A stretch of 64,000 bases of DNA from Coprobacter fastidiosus (GTDB lineage: Bacteria; Bacteroidota; Bacteroidia; Bacteroidales; Coprobacteraceae). Positions 42,220 to 51,226 of the stretch are shown one piece after another. Made by a program: the position numbers and the translations under genes. Location of the stretch: NCBI RefSeq assembly GCF_030296935.1, contig NZ_AP028032.1, positions 2,294,001-2,358,000 on the forward strand, read 5' to 3'. How positions within the stretch are numbered: the stretch's first letter is position 1; each line of letters starts with the position of its first letter. Below the pieces are notes generated by a model. The model saw only the letters and a list, made by a program, of their open reading frames with translations, was not told the origin of the DNA and did not search any database.

Positions 42220-44613
42220 ATGAAAAAGTTCTTTATTTCTCTTCTTTTGATGTGTTTATTCTTTTTTGACGGACAAGCACAGCAAACTTATGCGGTAAAA
42301 GGGAGAGTGGTGGATCGGGAGAGCCGAGAGCCGTTGTCTTTTGCATCGGTATCTGTATGGAATTCTACGCAAGGAGTAATGACGGACAGTCTTGGAAATT
42401 ATGTGATTGAGAATCTTGTTCCGGGAATGTATCGGTTACAGTTTTCTATTGTCGGTTATAGAACCTACGTGACACCGGAGTTTAGGGTTTCATCTCATGA
42501 TTATCGCATCGATGCGGAGTTGGAAGAGAATCAGGTCGATTTGAAAGAAATCGAGGTGGTCGCATCTCCGTTCAGAAGATCGTTGGAAAGTCCTATTTCC
42601 TCCCGAGTGATCGGATTACAGGAGATAGAGAAAAGTCCGGGAGCTAATCGGGATATTTCTAAAGTCGTCAACTCGTTTCCGGGAGTAGCTTCTGCTGTCG
42701 GAAACGGATATCGAAATGATTTGTTGGTACGAGGGGGTGGTCCATCGGAAAACCGGTTCTATTTAGATGGGGTGGAAATTCCGAATATAAATCATTTTAG
42801 TACACAAGGAGCTTCGGGAGGACCTGTCGGCATTATAGATGCCGATTTTATTAGAGAGGTTAATTTTTATACCGGAGCGTTTCCTGCCAATCGGGGAAAT
42901 GCGCTCAGTTCGGTATTGGATTTTAAATTGCTCGACGGAAATACGGAAAAACGTACCGTAAAAGCTACAGTAGGAGCATCTGAAGTATCTTTGACATCTA
43001 ATGGCTATATTACCAAGAATAAAAAAACAACTTATCTGGTATCTGTGCGACAGTCTTATCTGCAACTTCTTTTCAAAGTGCTCGATATGCCGTTTCTTCC
43101 CCGTTATACGGATGCTCAGTTTAAAATTAAGACTCGTTTTTCTCAAGCTCATGAGCTGACATGGATAGGATTGGGGGCTATCGATAATATGAAATTAAAT
43201 ACCGATACAGATCCTAAAGATGAGTCTAAACAATATTTATTGAATTATCTTCCGGTAATTAAGCAGCAGACGTACACACTTGGAGCTGTGTATAAACATT
43301 ATGCCGGCCGGCATACTCAAACGTTGGTATTGAGTCGGAGTTTTATGAATAACAATAACCGAAAATATCTGAATAATGACGAGTCTTCTCACGAAAATCT
43401 GACCTTACGTTATAATTCGGATGAAATAGAGAATCATTTCCGTTTTGAGAATCGTTCATTATTTGGAAATTTTAATGTAAATGCCGGTGTGAATTTAGAT
43501 TATGTGACTTATACAAATCGGACTTTTCAGAAAATTTTTTCGGAGCAGGCGAAAGAGATTCTCTATGAGACAGATTTGAATCTTTTTAAATGGGGCGTTT
43601 TTGCAACTGCCGGATATGAGTCTCCGGATGAACGTTTTACGGCTTCTCTCGGTGTCAGGTTTGATGCGAATACATATTCTTCTAAAATGAATAATCCGCT
43701 CAAGCAGTTCTCTCCCCGACTTTCCCTTTCGTATAATTTTTTTCCGAATTTTTATCTGAACGGAACAGTCGGGCGCTATTATCAGCTTCCTGCGTATACG
43801 ACAATGGGTTATAAGGAATTTGGTATATTAGTGAATAAAGCAAACGGATTATTGTATCAACGTTCTGATCAAACTTCACTCGGAGTGGAATATCATTTTG
43901 GGAAAAACGCTGAAGCTACAATCGAGGGTTTTTATAAAAAATATAGTCATGCTCCGCTTTCTTTGCAAGATGGCATTCCTTTGGCTTGTAAAGGTGTAGA
44001 TTATGGCGTTTCCGGGAATGAGGCAGCTGTTTCTACTGCATGCGGAAGGGCTTATGGAGTCGAGTTTATGTTTCGTTGGTTTGGCAGTGGAAAATTTAAT
44101 TTGTTAACTTCATATACTTATTTCCGCAGTCAGTTTATTCAACCGTCTACAGGGAAATACCTGCCTTCAGCTTGGGATAACAGGCATTTGCTTACTCTAT
44201 CGGGCACTTATAAATTACCGAAGAATTGGGATATCGGGTTAAAACTTAGGGTTATGGGCGGAGCTCCTTTTACACCGTATGATGAAAATCTCTCTTCTAT
44301 TGTGTCGGCATGGGATGCTACTGCTCGTCCTTATTATGATTACGGTTTGTATAATACCGGGCGTTTGAAAACGTTTTCTCAAATTGATTTTCGCCTTGAT
44401 AAATCGTTTTATTTTAAAGGAGTAATGCTCGGTATTTATATCGATCTGCAAAATATCGGAAATTTTAAATATGACAGTCAGCCCGTGTTGGTAAGTACGG
44501 GAGTTGTCGATCCGCAAATATACCCTGACGGAAATCAACATTATAAAATGAAATATATCCGGCAACAGAGTGGTACTATATTACCTACGCTGGGACTGAC
44601 AGTCGAGTTTTAG
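42220..44613 (+). CDS. TonB-dependent receptor with N-terminal carboxypeptidase-like domain
   Basis: This 797-residue outer-membrane receptor has a signal peptide (MKKFFISLLLMCLFFFDGQAQ), a CarboxypepD_reg-like domain (about residues 27-105: GRVVDRESREPLSFASVSV), a plug with VNSFPGVASAVGNGYRNDLLVRGG and FYLDGVEIPNINHF, and a barrel ending in GTILPTLGLTVEF. It belongs to the shorter, non-SusC TonB receptor class that imports metal chelates, vitamins or other ligands; nothing nearby indicates the ligand. No SusD partner is encoded. It has a well-spaced promoter of its own and converges on the TIGR01777 gene. Confidence 0.93.
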   Translation: MKKFFISLLLMCLFFFDGQAQQTYAVKGRVVDRESREPLSFASVSVWNSTQGVMTDSLGNYVIENLVPGMYRLQFSIVGYRTYVTPEFRVSSHDYRIDAELEENQVDLKEIEVVASPFRRSLESPISSRVIGLQEIEKSPGANRDISKVVNSFPGVASAVGNGYRNDLLVRGGGPSENRFYLDGVEIPNINHFSTQGASGGPVGIIDADFIREVNFYTGAFPANRGNALSSVLDFKLLDGNTEKRTVKATVGASEVSLTSNGYITKNKKTTYLVSVRQSYLQLLFKVLDMPFLPRYTDAQFKIKTRFSQAHELTWIGLGAIDNMKLNTDTDPKDESKQYLLNYLPVIKQQTYTLGAVYKHYAGRHTQTLVLSRSFMNNNNRKYLNNDESSHENLTLRYNSDEIENHFRFENRSLFGNFNVNAGVNLDYVTYTNRTFQKIFSEQAKEILYETDLNLFKWGVFATAGYESPDERFTASLGVRFDANTYSSKMNNPLKQFSPRLSLSYNFFPNFYLNGTVGRYYQLPAYTTMGYKEFGILVNKANGLLYQRSDQTSLGVEYHFGKNAEATIEGFYKKYSHAPLSLQDGIPLACKGVDYGVSGNEAAVSTACGRAYGVEFMFRWFGSGKFNLLTSYTYFRSQFIQPSTGKYLPSAWDNRHLLTLSGTYKLPKNWDIGLKLRVMGGAPFTPYDENLSSIVSAWDATARPYYDYGLYNTGRLKTFSQIDFRLDKSFYFKGVMLGIYIDLQNIGNFKYDSQPVLVSTGVVDPQIYPDGNQHYKMKYIRQQSGTILPTLGLTVEF

Positions 44614-44624
44614 AGCTTATATGT

Positions 44625-44655
44625 CGACTCGGATAAAATTTAAACAGTTTTTTAA
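44625..44655. repeat. Single-end relative of the intergenic inverted-repeat elements
   Basis: GACTCGGATAAAATTTAAAC followed by AGTTTTTTAA resembles the right terminal repeats of the elements at 6618-6776 and 18962-19136. No inverted partner is visible nearby. It overlaps the TIGR01777 stop codon. It may be a decayed copy, or a chance match in A/T-rich sequence. Confidence 0.35.
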
Positions 44656-45545
44656 TATTCCAAGACATGGGAGGTTATATCGGACTTTTTTTCACAAAGG
44701 CGGTCTAATGCATCACATATATTGGTATATTCGAAAGTGAAACCGTTTTTTTCTAATTTGTAAGGAATGGCATGTTGTCCCTCAGTGAGTAGTACAGATC
44801 TTTCTCCTAAGATCGCTCTGAGCAGATATGGCGGAATTGTCCATAATACCGGACGACGAAGCTCTTGCCCGAGGGATTTTGCCCATAGTGCATTGTCTGT
44901 AATATCCGGTGCCGAACAATTTAAAACACCTTTCAATTCGGTATGTTCGATGATGAACCTGTAGATGCGTAACAGATCGGTTAACATTATCCAAGGAAAA
45001 GCTTGTTTCCCTGATCCTATTTTCCCTCCTAACCCATAACGAAACAAAGACGCTAAAGGCGGGAATATACCACCGTCGGTTGATAATACCGGAGCTAAAC
45101 GGGTAATGACCAGACGAGTTTGCGGGGTTACTTGTTCTGCTTCTTTTTCCCATTTACGGCAAATGTAAGCTAAGAACGTAGGTGTGTAAACTTCTGCGTT
45201 TTCGATATAAGCGCCATCTGACGGATAATAGCCTATTGCAGACGTGGATACGAATAGGGATGGAGGAGTTGGCTGTTCGTTAATTGCCGCAACAAGCTTA
45301 GCTGTTGTTTGTATGCGGCTGTTGAAAATCTCTTTTTTATATTCACGAGTCCAACGGCGGTTTAGCGGAGCTCCCGCCAGATTGAATATGCGGTCTGCTC
45401 CATTGAGTTTATGAACGAGAAGATCGAATTTACCTGTAATGAAATCTTCTCGAGAAAGGGTTATGATTTCGTCACCGATGCTTTTTAACATGGAGCAAAG
45501 GTGTTGTCCTATGAATCCGGATGCTCCGGCTATTATTGTTTTCAT
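44652..45545 (-). CDS. TIGR01777 family NAD(P)-binding epimerase-like protein
   Basis: This 297-residue Rossmann-fold protein of the extended SDR type starts with the nucleotide-binding motif GASGFIGQHL (residues 7-16). Family features include a FNLAGAPLNRRW segment, SAIGYYPSDGAYIE (the YfcH/TIGR01777 active-site region), and the C-terminal DUF1731-like LLTEGQHAIPYKLEKNGFTF with preceding RPVLWTIPPYLLRAILGE. The reaction is not known for this family. It is on the same strand as, and 50 bp downstream of, the U32 peptidase-family gene, so it may be the third gene of the mutS unit. Confidence 0.93.
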   Translation of the reverse strand: MKTIIAGASGFIGQHLCSMLKSIGDEIITLSREDFITGKFDLLVHKLNGADRIFNLAGAPLNRRWTREYKKEIFNSRIQTTAKLVAAINEQPTPPSLFVSTSAIGYYPSDGAYIENAEVYTPTFLAYICRKWEKEAEQVTPQTRLVITRLAPVLSTDGGIFPPLASLFRYGLGGKIGSGKQAFPWIMLTDLLRIYRFIIEHTELKGVLNCSAPDITDNALWAKSLGQELRRPVLWTIPPYLLRAILGERSVLLTEGQHAIPYKLEKNGFTFEYTNICDALDRLCEKKSDITSHVLEY

Positions 45546-45595
45546 ACGCTTATATCATTTGGGAAATCCTCGGAATGATATAAGTTTTTCATTCA

Positions 45596-46858
45596 TCAGG
45601 ATTTCCGGTTTTTTAATTCTGCCGAGTCCACCCATTTAAAAAGTTTGTCGGAAGGTCTTATCTTTTCGTTTAATTGTATAGAAAACCGTTCTCCTTTTAC
45701 TGTTTTGTTTACTGGTTTAAGATTTACCCTTATCTCTTCGACTTTTGCCGTTATCGCTCCGGTTGTAGGCCCTGTAACCAGAATTTCTTCTCCTACATTC
45801 AGAGATGAGGTCTCCATTTGAAATTCGGCTACTCCCAGTTTAGAAAAATATTTGATTCCTTTCCCCAAATATACTTTGACTTTGGTTGCTTCAGAACCAT
45901 AGTTTTTGCTCCATTCTCCGAGCCGTTGTCCTAAATAGTAGCCATTCCAGAAACCTCTGTTGAAAACAGTGGACAAGCGGTTGTTCCAGTTTTCGATTTT
46001 TTCATCGGTGAAACTTCCGGATAAGCAGGCTTCTACCGCTTCCCTGTAACATTCGGTTACGGTGCGGACATATTCTGCTCCTCGGGCACGTCCTTCTATC
46101 TTAAAAACTCTAACACCGGAATCGATCATTTTGTTTAAAAAATGGATCGTTTTCAGGTCTTTCGGGGACATGATATATTGATTGTCAATATCCAGTTCTA
46201 CCTCGCTGTCTTTATCTTTTACCGTATATCCCCTCCGGCATATTTGCATACATGCTCCCCGATTGGCAGAGGCATTCATTTCGTGCAGGCTCAAGTAACA
46301 TTTTCCCGATACGGCCATACAAAGAGCTCCGTGTGCGAACATTTCGATGCGGATAAGTTTTCCTCCCGGACCTTTGATTTGCTCGTCGCAAATACGTTGA
46401 TATATGTGAGATACTTGATTCATGTTCAACTCTCGAGCAAGTACGACTACATCTGCGAATTGGGCATAGAATTTCAGAGCTTCAGCATTAGAAATATTGA
46501 GCTGTGTCGAAAGATGCACTTCTACACCAATGCTTCGGGCATATGTCATTGCGGCTACATCGCTTGCAATGATCGCCGATATTTCGGCTTCCTTGGCTGC
46601 ATCGATAATACTTCGCATTAATGTGAGATCTTCATCGTAAATGACCGTGTTGACGGTGAGATAACTTTTCATCTTGTTTTCTCTGCAAATACGGGCGATT
46701 TCGTGCAGATCGTGTATTGTGAAATTATTAGATGAGCGGGCTCTCATGTTTAGTCCTTCTATGCCGAAATAAACAGAGTTAGCTCCTCCTTGAATCGCTG
46801 CGGTCAGCGATTCATAAGAGCCTACCGGAGCCATTATTTCAAAATCGGTTATGTTCAT
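45596..46858 (-). CDS. Peptidase U32 family protein (TrhP/RlhA-like)
   Basis: This 420-residue protein has the U32 hallmarks: an N-terminal MAPVGSYESLTAAIQGGANSVYFGI, the SAIIASDVAAM barrel strand, and the diagnostic cysteine-containing signature EMFAHGALCMAVSGKCYLS with ANRGACMQICRRGY. A C-terminal beta-barrel domain follows (SKLGVAEFQMETSSLNVGEEILVTG). Although named peptidases, E. coli members TrhP and RlhA are needed for hydroxylation of tRNA wobble uridine or 23S rRNA cytidine. Two such families occur, and I cannot decide which modification applies. The gene is 13 bp downstream of mutS and likely cotranscribed. Confidence 0.92.
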   Translation of the reverse strand: MNITDFEIMAPVGSYESLTAAIQGGANSVYFGIEGLNMRARSSNNFTIHDLHEIARICRENKMKSYLTVNTVIYDEDLTLMRSIIDAAKEAEISAIIASDVAAMTYARSIGVEVHLSTQLNISNAEALKFYAQFADVVVLARELNMNQVSHIYQRICDEQIKGPGGKLIRIEMFAHGALCMAVSGKCYLSLHEMNASANRGACMQICRRGYTVKDKDSEVELDIDNQYIMSPKDLKTIHFLNKMIDSGVRVFKIEGRARGAEYVRTVTECYREAVEACLSGSFTDEKIENWNNRLSTVFNRGFWNGYYLGQRLGEWSKNYGSEATKVKVYLGKGIKYFSKLGVAEFQMETSSLNVGEEILVTGPTTGAITAKVEEIRVNLKPVNKTVKGERFSIQLNEKIRPSDKLFKWVDSAELKNRKS

Positions 46859-46871
46859 TTTAATGAGGTAT

Positions 46872-49487
46872 TTATTTTCCGGTGATAATTTTCCGGATAT
46901 CGTTGAGTTTGTTCAAGGCCTCCATCGGTGTCAGATTGTTGATGTCGATATTTATGATTTCGTCTCTTATCTGACTCAGAACGGGATCGTCGAGCTGGAA
47001 AAAACTGAGTTGCATGCCTCCTGCCGCAGCAGGAGTTATTTCCGGCGTCTTTTTAGACACAGTTCCTTGCCGATTATTACTTTCGAGTTGTTTCAGTATA
47101 TCCCCTGCCCTTTTGACGATACTTTGCGGCATTCCCGCCATTTTGGCCACATGGATACCGAAGCTGTGTTCACTGCCGCCTTTTACCAGCTTTCGGAGAA
47201 AAATAACTTTGTTATCTATTTCTTTGACCGAAACATTATAGTTAGCGATTCGTTTGTAGGTCTTCTCCATGTCGTTAAGCTCATGGTAGTGAGTTGCAAA
47301 GAGTGTTTTGGCATGAGCTCTCGGATGTTCGTGAATATGCTCTACGATTGCCCATGCGATCGATATTCCGTCATAGGTACTTGTCCCTCGTCCCAATTCA
47401 TCGAAAAGTACCAGACTGCGGTTAGATATATTGTTTAGAATATCAGCGGCTTCGTTCATTTCTACCATGAATGTAGATTCTCCTAAAGAGATATTATCTG
47501 AAGCTCCCACCCGTGTGAATATTTTATCTACGACACCGATATGTGCAGCTTCGGCAGGAACGAAGCATCCGATTTGTGCCAAGATCACAATCAGGGCGGT
47601 TTGTCGTAATAGTGCCGATTTACCTGCCATGTTCGGCCCGGTAATCATTATAATTTGTTGTGTATCATTGTTGAGCAATACATTATTCGTTATGTATGAT
47701 TCTCCCGGCGGCAGTTGTTTTTCGATAACGGGATGTCTGCCTTCTTTGATGTCTATCTCTAAAGAATCGTTTACTTCGGGACGGATATAACGGTTTTCTT
47801 TTGCTATTTTTGCAAACGACAGCAAGCAGTCGAGTCGGGCTATTTGCGTGGCATCATGTTGAATGGCAGGTATGTATTCATTCAATGCCAGTATAAGTTC
47901 GTTAAATAGCCGGGTTTCGAGAGTTATGATCTTTTCTTCTGCACCTAAGATTTTTTCTTCATACTCTTTTAGTTCTTGAGTAATATAACGTTCGGCATTT
48001 ACTAAGGTTTGTTTCCGTATCCATTCTTCCGGAACTTTGTCTTTGTGCGTATTGCGAACCTCTATGTAGTAGCCGAATACGTTATTGAAGCTGATTTTCA
48101 AACTCGGAATGCCTGTTCGTTCTATTTCTCTCTGTTGGATATGAAGCAGATAATCTTTTCCGGAGTAAGACATTTCTCTCAATTCATCGAGTTCAGTATT
48201 TACACCTTTGCAGATAATCCCTCCTCTGTTGACTAACGTCGGAGCATCGGGATTTATCTCTTTCTCGATGCGGTCTCTTATCAGCGAGCAGGGGTTTAAT
48301 TGTTCTCCGATACTTTGTAGAATAGGTTCTCCTGATCGGATGCAAATATCCCGTATCGGCTCTATTGCCGATAACGCTACCTTGAGCTGTACCACTTCCC
48401 GAGGAGAGATACGGCCTACGGCCACTTTGGATATGAGTCGTTCCATATCTCCGATCAGAGAAAGTTGCTGGTCTATTTCTTCTTTTATCTCCGGTTCTTT
48501 AAAAAAGTACTCTACAACATCCAACCTTTCGTTTATGGGACGTATATCTTTTAGTGGAAATACAATCCAGCGTTTGAGCATACGTGCGCCCATCGGACTT
48601 GTTGTCCGGTCTATGACATCCAATAGGCTTTTACCGCCTTCATTCATCGTATTGAGCAATTCCAGGCTACGGACTGTAAATTTGTCGAGGCGGACATAGC
48701 GTTCTTCTTCAATACGAGAAAGAGCCGTTATATGAGAAATTTGTTTATGTTGTGTAATATCGAGATAATAGAGCAATGAACCGGCGGCAATGATCCCGTT
48801 CTTTAAAGTATGAACACCAAATCCTTTCAGATTTTTGGTTTCGAAATGTTTTAATAATCGGTCGGTTGCCGCGTCTTCGGTAAAGATCCAATCGTCTAAT
48901 TCGAACGTGAAAAATCTAGTTCCGAAGTGTTCTTCGAATTGTTTTCGTTTACTGCGCTCGAACAGAACTTCTTTAGGGCCGAAATTGTTGAGCAATTTGT
49001 CTATGTAGTCATAATTTCCTTCTGCAGTCAGAAATTCTCCGGTAGAGATGTCAAGGAATGCAATTCCGCAAATATTTTTTCCGAAATGAATGCCTGCCAG
49101 AAAATTGTTCTCTTTATGGTTAAGGATGTTGTCATTTATGGATACTCCCGGAGTTACTAATTCCGTAATACCCCTTTTTACCAGTTTTTTTGTCAGTTTG
49201 GGGTCTTCGAGTTGCTCACAGATGGCCACTCGTTTACCGGCACGGACGAGCTTGGGCAGATAAGTATCGAGTGCATGATGCGGAAATCCGGCTAATTCTA
49301 CGTATTGAGCAGAGCCGTTTGCTCTTCGGGTTAATGTGATTCCTAAAATTTCAGATGCAGTTATGGCATCTTCCGAAAAAGTTTCATAAAAGTCTCCTAC
49401 CCGAAATAACAATATAGCGTCGGGATGTTTTCCTTTCATCTCGATGTATTGCTTCATCAGCGGAGTCTCGACCATTTCTTTTGCCAC
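46872..49487 (-). CDS. mutS: DNA mismatch repair protein MutS
   Basis: This 871-residue protein binds mismatches and recruits MutL. The mismatch-binding N-terminus contains [16 protein letters not shown], where the Phe-x-Glu motif stacks on the mispair. The connector, core and clamp follow. The ATPase carries Walker [14 protein letters not shown], the [21 protein letters not shown] signature and Walker [17 protein letters not shown], with ATHYHEL close behind. Length and architecture match MutS1, and no domain is missing. A minus-strand -7 box (TATCTTTG, 49540-49533) lies upstream of the start. The U32 gene follows 13 bp downstream. Confidence 0.98.
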   Translation of the reverse strand: MAKEMVETPLMKQYIEMKGKHPDAILLFRVGDFYETFSEDAITASEILGITLTRRANGSAQYVELAGFPHHALDTYLPKLVRAGKRVAICEQLEDPKLTKKLVKRGITELVTPGVSINDNILNHKENNFLAGIHFGKNICGIAFLDISTGEFLTAEGNYDYIDKLLNNFGPKEVLFERSKRKQFEEHFGTRFFTFELDDWIFTEDAATDRLLKHFETKNLKGFGVHTLKNGIIAAGSLLYYLDITQHKQISHITALSRIEEERYVRLDKFTVRSLELLNTMNEGGKSLLDVIDRTTSPMGARMLKRWIVFPLKDIRPINERLDVVEYFFKEPEIKEEIDQQLSLIGDMERLISKVAVGRISPREVVQLKVALSAIEPIRDICIRSGEPILQSIGEQLNPCSLIRDRIEKEINPDAPTLVNRGGIICKGVNTELDELREMSYSGKDYLLHIQQREIERTGIPSLKISFNNVFGYYIEVRNTHKDKVPEEWIRKQTLVNAERYITQELKEYEEKILGAEEKIITLETRLFNELILALNEYIPAIQHDATQIARLDCLLSFAKIAKENRYIRPEVNDSLEIDIKEGRHPVIEKQLPPGESYITNNVLLNNDTQQIIMITGPNMAGKSALLRQTALIVILAQIGCFVPAEAAHIGVVDKIFTRVGASDNISLGESTFMVEMNEAADILNNISNRSLVLFDELGRGTSTYDGISIAWAIVEHIHEHPRAHAKTLFATHYHELNDMEKTYKRIANYNVSVKEIDNKVIFLRKLVKGGSEHSFGIHVAKMAGMPQSIVKRAGDILKQLESNNRQGTVSKKTPEITPAAAGGMQLSFFQLDDPVLSQIRDEIINIDINNLTPMEALNKLNDIRKIITGK

Positions 49488-49698
49488 AGCTTTAACGATT
49501 TATCGGTTGTTGTTATGCATTATTCAGACAAGCAAAGATACGGATATATTGTGAAAAAAGAAAGTTCGGAAAAGATCGTTTCTTTTGAGGTTATCGAGAA
49601 TTTATCTTGGAGTCTGTTTTAATTTTCTGTAAAGTAATCTCTTCATGATTATTTGTGAAATCTTTTTATCCATAAAATTTAAATGGCTGTTTGTTCTA

Positions 49699-49730
49699 TT
49701 TGTCAGATTCTGAAATATCTTATATTTTTG
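49699..49730 (+). promoter_or_regulatory. Bacteroidetes promoter of the fucosyltransferase-like gene
   Basis: TTTG (49699-49702), a 20-bp spacer and TATTTTTG (49723-49730) match the consensus exactly in spacing, 43 bp before the ATG. Confidence 0.7.
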
Positions 49731-49773
49731 CATATACCCTGTTCGGGATGAGATTAATTGAAAGCTATATATA

Positions 49774-50613
49774 ATGAATCAGGAAAATAAAGAGGTCTGT
49801 TTGGTTCCCGTCGGAGGTTTGGCGAACCGAATGCGTGCGATTGTTTCGGTTTTGAATGCTTGTCAGAAAGCCGGAGTGAAGTTGAAGATCGTATGGTTTC
49901 GTAATCGGGAATTGAATGCTCCTTTTTATTCGTTGTTTAATCCGTTGAGAAGTTTAAATGTTACGGTAAAAGAAGCTGCTCGAATTGATTTTCTCCGTTA
50001 TTATCGTCCGGTGAAAAAAAATCTATGGCTTTCTAAATATTATCTTCGTTCGCATTTCGATAAGGTATTGAGTATGACGGATTGTATTCCTATCGTGCGG
50101 GATGAGCAGAATCTTGTGAATTTGATTTCTGAAACGGAGCGTTTATATATAGAATCTTGTTATGATATGGGAAGTTATCGGAACATAAGAGAGATTATGT
50201 CTCCTAATCGAAGGCTGTCCCGTAGAATTGATGATTTTGTTGCTGAACATTTCGGAGAACGTACTATCGGAGTTCATGTTCGCCGAACGGATAATAATAA
50301 AGCGATACAGAGCAGTCCTTTGGAACTGTTTATAAAAGCGATCAGGCACGAATTAGAAATAGATGGGAATGTCCGTTTTTTTGTCGCTTCCGATTCGGAC
50401 GAGGTTAAACATGAACTTTTAGACAGATTCGGAGATCGCATTATTACGGTTTTTGAGAGTTGCGATCGGAATAGCCGACAGGGAATAGAGAACGGATTGA
50501 CCGATTTGTACTTACTTTCGCGGACATGCAAGATTTATGGTTGTGTCGGAAGCTCTTTTACCGAGGTTGCTGCTTTGATCGGAAATATCGAATTGATCGT
50601 GCTGTCGATATAG
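49774..50613 (+). CDS. Fucosyltransferase-like glycosyltransferase
   Basis: This 279-residue soluble protein carries the two motifs seen in the GT11/GT23/NodZ-type fucosyltransferase fold: an N-terminal glycine-rich loop GGLANRMRAI (about residues 14-23) and a nucleotide-sugar binding GVHVRRTDNN (about 167-176). FFVASDSDEV and a C-terminal GCVGSSFTEVAALIGN complete the pattern. It probably transfers fucose from GDP-fucose to a surface glycan, but donor and acceptor are inferred. It stands alone, not in a polysaccharide cluster, with its own promoter. It converges on the Nudix gene. Confidence 0.75.
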   Translation: MNQENKEVCLVPVGGLANRMRAIVSVLNACQKAGVKLKIVWFRNRELNAPFYSLFNPLRSLNVTVKEAARIDFLRYYRPVKKNLWLSKYYLRSHFDKVLSMTDCIPIVRDEQNLVNLISETERLYIESCYDMGSYRNIREIMSPNRRLSRRIDDFVAEHFGERTIGVHVRRTDNNKAIQSSPLELFIKAIRHELEIDGNVRFFVASDSDEVKHELLDRFGDRIITVFESCDRNSRQGIENGLTDLYLLSRTCKIYGCVGSSFTEVAALIGNIELIVLSI

Positions 50614-50663
50614 AATTTTGTTTTGGGAAAGATATATTCCGAAGTTTACCTTCTGCACAGAAA

Positions 50664-50699
50664 AAAGAGATAAAAACTAATCGTGTTTTATTTCTCTTT
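50664..50699. terminator. Possible bidirectional terminator
   Basis: An imperfect stem of AAAGAGATAAAAAC with GTTTTATTTCTCTTT lies between the convergent glycosyltransferase and Nudix genes and overlaps the Nudix stop codon. Pairing needs a two-base bulge. Confidence 0.4.
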
Positions 50700-51215
50700 C
50701 TCTTTGATGATTCTTCGAATCCCTTTTTGTATAGATGTCAGACCGAATTGTGACGGGTCTATCTCGTTTCGGGGTATGAACCATGCTTCGGTTACATCAT
50801 CTTGCGCTGTAATACCGGATGTTTCTAATACATCGCATTCGAAAAACAAATCCATAGTAGGAACATTCAGTCCTGAATATTTATAAGTATTAGGCAAAGA
50901 AAACAGATATCGGGTTGCCGTTACGGTAAGTCCGGTTTCTTCTTTGACCTCCCGTATAACAGCTTCTTCTGCCGTTTCGTTCAAGTCTGTAAATCCTCCG
51001 GGCATATCCAATGTCCCTTTTGCCGGATCTTTGGCTCGTCGGCATACGAGAATATCGCCTCTTGTATTGGTTATTACTGCCACAACTGCAGCTTTTGGAT
51101 TTATGTAATCAATGAAGCCGCAAGTTTCGCAACGTTTCGATTGATTGTTGTTTTCGATGAATTTATTCGATCCGCATACGGGACAAAATCGAAATAATTC
51201 TAACGGGTGTGACAT
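50688..51215 (-). CDS. Nudix hydrolase with N-terminal zinc ribbon
   Basis: This 175-residue protein has a zinc ribbon with C11-x2-C14 and C29-x2-C32, then a Nudix domain whose box is complete at residues 74-96 (G74, E80, R88-E89, E92-E93, G95). The zinc-ribbon plus Nudix layout resembles NudC-like NADH pyrophosphatases and related NDP-X hydrolases, but NudC's downstream SQPWPFP-type motif is not seen, so substrate is open. A housekeeping role in removing nucleotide derivatives is typical. It starts 11 bp after the S41 protease gene, which makes cotranscription likely. Confidence 0.92.
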   Translation of the reverse strand: MSHPLELFRFCPVCGSNKFIENNNQSKRCETCGFIDYINPKAAVVAVITNTRGDILVCRRAKDPAKGTLDMPGGFTDLNETAEEAVIREVKEETGLTVTATRYLFSLPNTYKYSGLNVPTMDLFFECDVLETSGITAQDDVTEAWFIPRNEIDPSQFGLTSIQKGIRRIIKEKEK

Positions 51216-51226
51216 TACTTTGGCTT

